This document shows positions 62,310 through 64,000 of a DNA stretch of 64,000 nt, one piece after another. The stretch is from Ruminococcus sp. OA3 (GTDB lineage Bacteria; Bacillota; Clostridia; Lachnospirales; Lachnospiraceae): the NCBI RefSeq assembly GCF_022440845.1, contig NZ_JAKNTO010000001.1, positions 3,472,001 through 3,536,000 of the forward strand, read 5' to 3'. The notes beneath the pieces were generated by a model that had not been told where the DNA came from, ran no database searches, and saw only the letters and a program-made list of their open reading frames with translations. Position 1 is the stretch's first letter, and every line of letters starts with the position of its first letter. The position numbers and the translations under genes are program-made.

Positions 62310-62981
62310 TCAGCATCCATACTCCCGCTCAAAACGCTGAACATTCTCGCTTTTCCCGATAACTACGATCACATCCCCATCCTGAAACGCGTAGTCCGGG
62401 CGAATCTCTGTGTCTGTCTTTCCCCCGTACTCGATTGCGATGATATTCAGGCCGAACTTCTGGCGGATAGGAAAGTCCCGGACACACCTTCCTGTCAGCC
62501 TGTCAGTGATCTTGATCTCCGTGATTTCAACATCATTGTCCAGTGATATGTAATCCATGACACTGCTTGTCAGGAGTTTCTTGGCAAGACGCAGTGCCAT
62601 ATCCCGTTCCGGATACACAACTTCCGCTCCGATTTTTTCCAGAACAGCACCCTGGTCCTCACTGATTGCCTTGGCGATCACCCGGTGTACTCCCAGATTC
62701 ACAACATTCAGAGTGACCAGGATACTGGTATCAATTTTTTCACCGATACACACGATGACGGTATCACAATTCTGTATCCCCATATCTTCCAGGACTTCTT
62801 TCGTCAGTTCATCTGCAACGTATGCATAATCAGTATAGACTCTCAGTTCTTTTACTTTATTTTCGTTGTTATCTACAGCGATCACATCTTTTCCGGCAAC
62901 TGCAAGCTCCTTGGCCAGCGCCATTCCAAACCTTCCCAGTCCAATGACTGCATAAGATGCACTCTCTTTCTTTCCCAGCAT
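62310..62981 (-). CDS. Potassium channel regulatory subunit (KtrA/TrkA family)
   Basis: A 223-residue cytoplasmic RCK protein. The RCK_N domain starts YAVIGLGRFGMALAKELA, a nucleotide-binding Rossmann motif, followed by the acidic VIAVDNNE; the C-terminal RCK_C domain (about 135-220) ends with DGDVIVVIGKSENV. It is encoded 19 bp after the potassium transporter gene and gates it in response to ADP/ATP, and possibly c-di-AMP. Confidence 0.94.
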   Translation of the reverse strand: MLGKKESASYAVIGLGRFGMALAKELAVAGKDVIAVDNNENKVKELRVYTDYAYVADELTKEVLEDMGIQNCDTVIVCIGEKIDTSILVTLNVVNLGVHRVIAKAISEDQGAVLEKIGAEVVYPERDMALRLAKKLLTSSVMDYISLDNDVEITEIKITDRLTGRCVRDFPIRQKFGLNIIAIEYGGKTDTEIRPDYAFQDGDVIVVIGKSENVQRFEREYGC

Positions 62982-63000
62982 TCTTTTTTCCTCCTTAACC

Positions 63001-64000
63001 TTAACCGATCGTTATATTTTCTTCTGTAAATGTTGCTGATGACGGTGTCTTAAAGTGCCAGATCGTTGCAATTGTCAGCGCCCCGAGTCTTCCGATAAAC
63101 ATCGTAAGAATCACAACCAACTTACTGGATGCAGCCAGATCCGGCGTAATTCCGGTAGACAATCCAACCGTTCCAAATGCAGATGTGATCTCAAACAGAA
63201 GCTGCATAAACGTATATTCCGGTTCCAGCAGACACAGGATAAATGTTCCTGCACATACCACCATCGCAGACAGCAGTGTAATAATAAATCCTCTGTGGAT
63301 CACTTCCAGCGGTATTCTTCTTCTAAACGCGGTACAGTGCTGATTTGTTGCGGCACTTTTAACTGCATGCAGCAGTACAAACAGCGTACTCGTTTTGATA
63401 CCGCCTCCTGTGGATCCGGGAGACGCGCCGATAAACATCAGCATGATCAGAACAAACAGTCCCGCGTTCGTGAAACTTCCAATCGGATATGTAGAAAACC
63501 CGGCCGTTCTGGCGGACACGCTCTGGAAGAATGCACCCAGCCACGTAACATCCTCCGTTGCCTTGAGCAGCAGCGTTCCCGTCAGCAGAAGCACCGCACT
63601 CACCGACAGTACAACTTTCGAATGCAGCGACAGTTTACGAAACGAACGGTTTTTCAGGATATCCAGAATAACCAGGAAACCGATACCTCCAAAAATGATA
63701 AGTCCCGCTGTCGTCAGGTTCAGAAGAACACTGCTCTGGTAAGGGATCAGATTCTGAAGTCCGCCCAGAATATCAAATCCTGAATTGTTAAATGCCGCCA
63801 CTGAATGAAACAGGCTGATCCCCAGCGCCTCCAGCGGCGGAAAATCCTGTACAAATACCAGAAAGCTGAGCACCGTTCCTGCCGCCTCAAAACAGAGTGT
63901 CATCAGCAGCACTGATTTTACCAGCCGGATCAGTCCTTTTGAATTCCCGACATTCATCGCCTCTTTGACAAGTGTCCTCCCCTTCATTCCAACACGTTTA
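63001..64000 (-). CDS. Potassium transporter membrane subunit (TrkH/KtrB), 3' part
   Basis: The C-terminal 332 codons of a TrkH/KtrB family K+ transporter, cut by the right edge; the frame stays open to base 64000, so the ATG at 63987 is probably internal. It carries several membrane-pore-membrane units with filter-like glycines in SVAAFNNSGFDI, SVSARTAGFS and SAFGTVGLSTG, typical of the family. It pairs with the RCK subunit encoded next for potassium uptake. Confidence 0.95.
   Translation of the reverse strand, partial: KRVGMKGRTLVKEAMNVGNSKGLIRLVKSVLLMTLCFEAAGTVLSFLVFVQDFPPLEALGISLFHSVAAFNNSGFDILGGLQNLIPYQSSVLLNLTTAGLIIFGGIGFLVILDILKNRSFRKLSLHSKVVLSVSAVLLLTGTLLLKATEDVTWLGAFFQSVSARTAGFSTYPIGSFTNAGLFVLIMLMFIGASPGSTGGGIKTSTLFVLLHAVKSAATNQHCTAFRRRIPLEVIHRGFIITLLSAMVVCAGTFILCLLEPEYTFMQLLFEITSAFGTVGLSTGITPDLAASSKLVVILTMFIGRLGALTIATIWHFKTPSSATFTEENITIG

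Overview
The window looks like chromosomal DNA of a gut-type Firmicute of class Clostridia, most likely a Lachnospiraceae member. The signs are AGGAGG ribosome sites before most genes, moderate GC, clean TTGACA/TATAAT promoters, many intrinsic hairpin-plus-T terminators, a CIRCE element, an FMN riboswitch in Gram-positive style, and many LytTR-type two-component systems. Nearly all genes lie on the minus strand. Both ends are cut through genes: a Cys/Met-metabolism PLP enzyme at the left and a TrkH/KtrB potassium transporter at the right. I saw no rRNA, tRNA, CRISPR array, prophage or complete insertion sequence.

Layout. 1-3.6 kb: PLP enzyme start, an Rpn-type PD-(D/E)XK nuclease gene, and a GntR(YtrA-like)-controlled ABC exporter. 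3.7-18.4 kb: a sugar/cyclitol region with MetF, a ribose-type ABC importer, a flavin-reductase-like protein, two Gfo/Idh/MocA dehydrogenases, an unusual LacI regulator fused to a solute-binding-protein domain, an XRE regulator, a TIM-barrel isomerase, an AraC regulator and a UroD-family methyltransferase. 18.4-22.9 kb: riboflavin operon ribD-ribE-ribBA-ribH plus a HAD phosphatase, under an FMN riboswitch. 23-30.6 kb: Ca2+-type P-ATPase with a structured leader, DEAD helicase, MGMT-family protein, MBL hydrolase, EamA transporter, AIM24 protein and HrcA-controlled Hsp20. 30.7-36.8 kb: remnant MerR gene, aldo/keto reductase with divergent LysR, and an ABC exporter with a LytTR two-component system. 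36.8-39 kb: a tyrosine recombinase beside an apparent invertible promoter switch facing a four-repeat helicase-associated-domain protein. 39-53 kb: LysR, MATE, ACT, PhzF remnant, two c-di-GMP proteins, NudC, a VanZ/DD-carboxypeptidase fusion, a second LytTR system and a DUF4317 protein. 53-60 kb: a six-gene polyamine operon. 60-64 kb: an ABC-F ribosome-protection gene with a long attenuator leader, and a Trk/Ktr potassium uptake pair.

Working together. The polyamine operon encodes arginine to agmatine to N-carbamoylputrescine to putrescine, then spermidine by the carboxyspermidine route, and also holds a spermidine synthase homologue without an S-adenosylmethionine decarboxylase in the window. 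The riboflavin operon ends in a HAD phosphatase that could supply the usually unlinked dephosphorylation step. The sugar region reads as one or two regulons: a 31-bp palindrome sits on the promoter in front of the dehydrogenase/ABC genes just downstream of the LacI fusion gene, and a pair of direct repeats flanks the divergent AraC/iolG promoters.

The most striking feature is at 37.8-38.1 kb. Two perfect 22-bp inverted repeats enclose 244 bp with a good promoter and a bidirectional terminator, next to a tyrosine recombinase gene whose stop codon lies inside one repeat. As sequenced the promoter points away from the helicase-associated-domain gene (OFF); inversion would point it at that gene (ON). 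Three other genes or operons (P-ATPase, speA, ABC-F) have long leaders with an intrinsic terminator ahead of the first codon, in addition to the FMN riboswitch.
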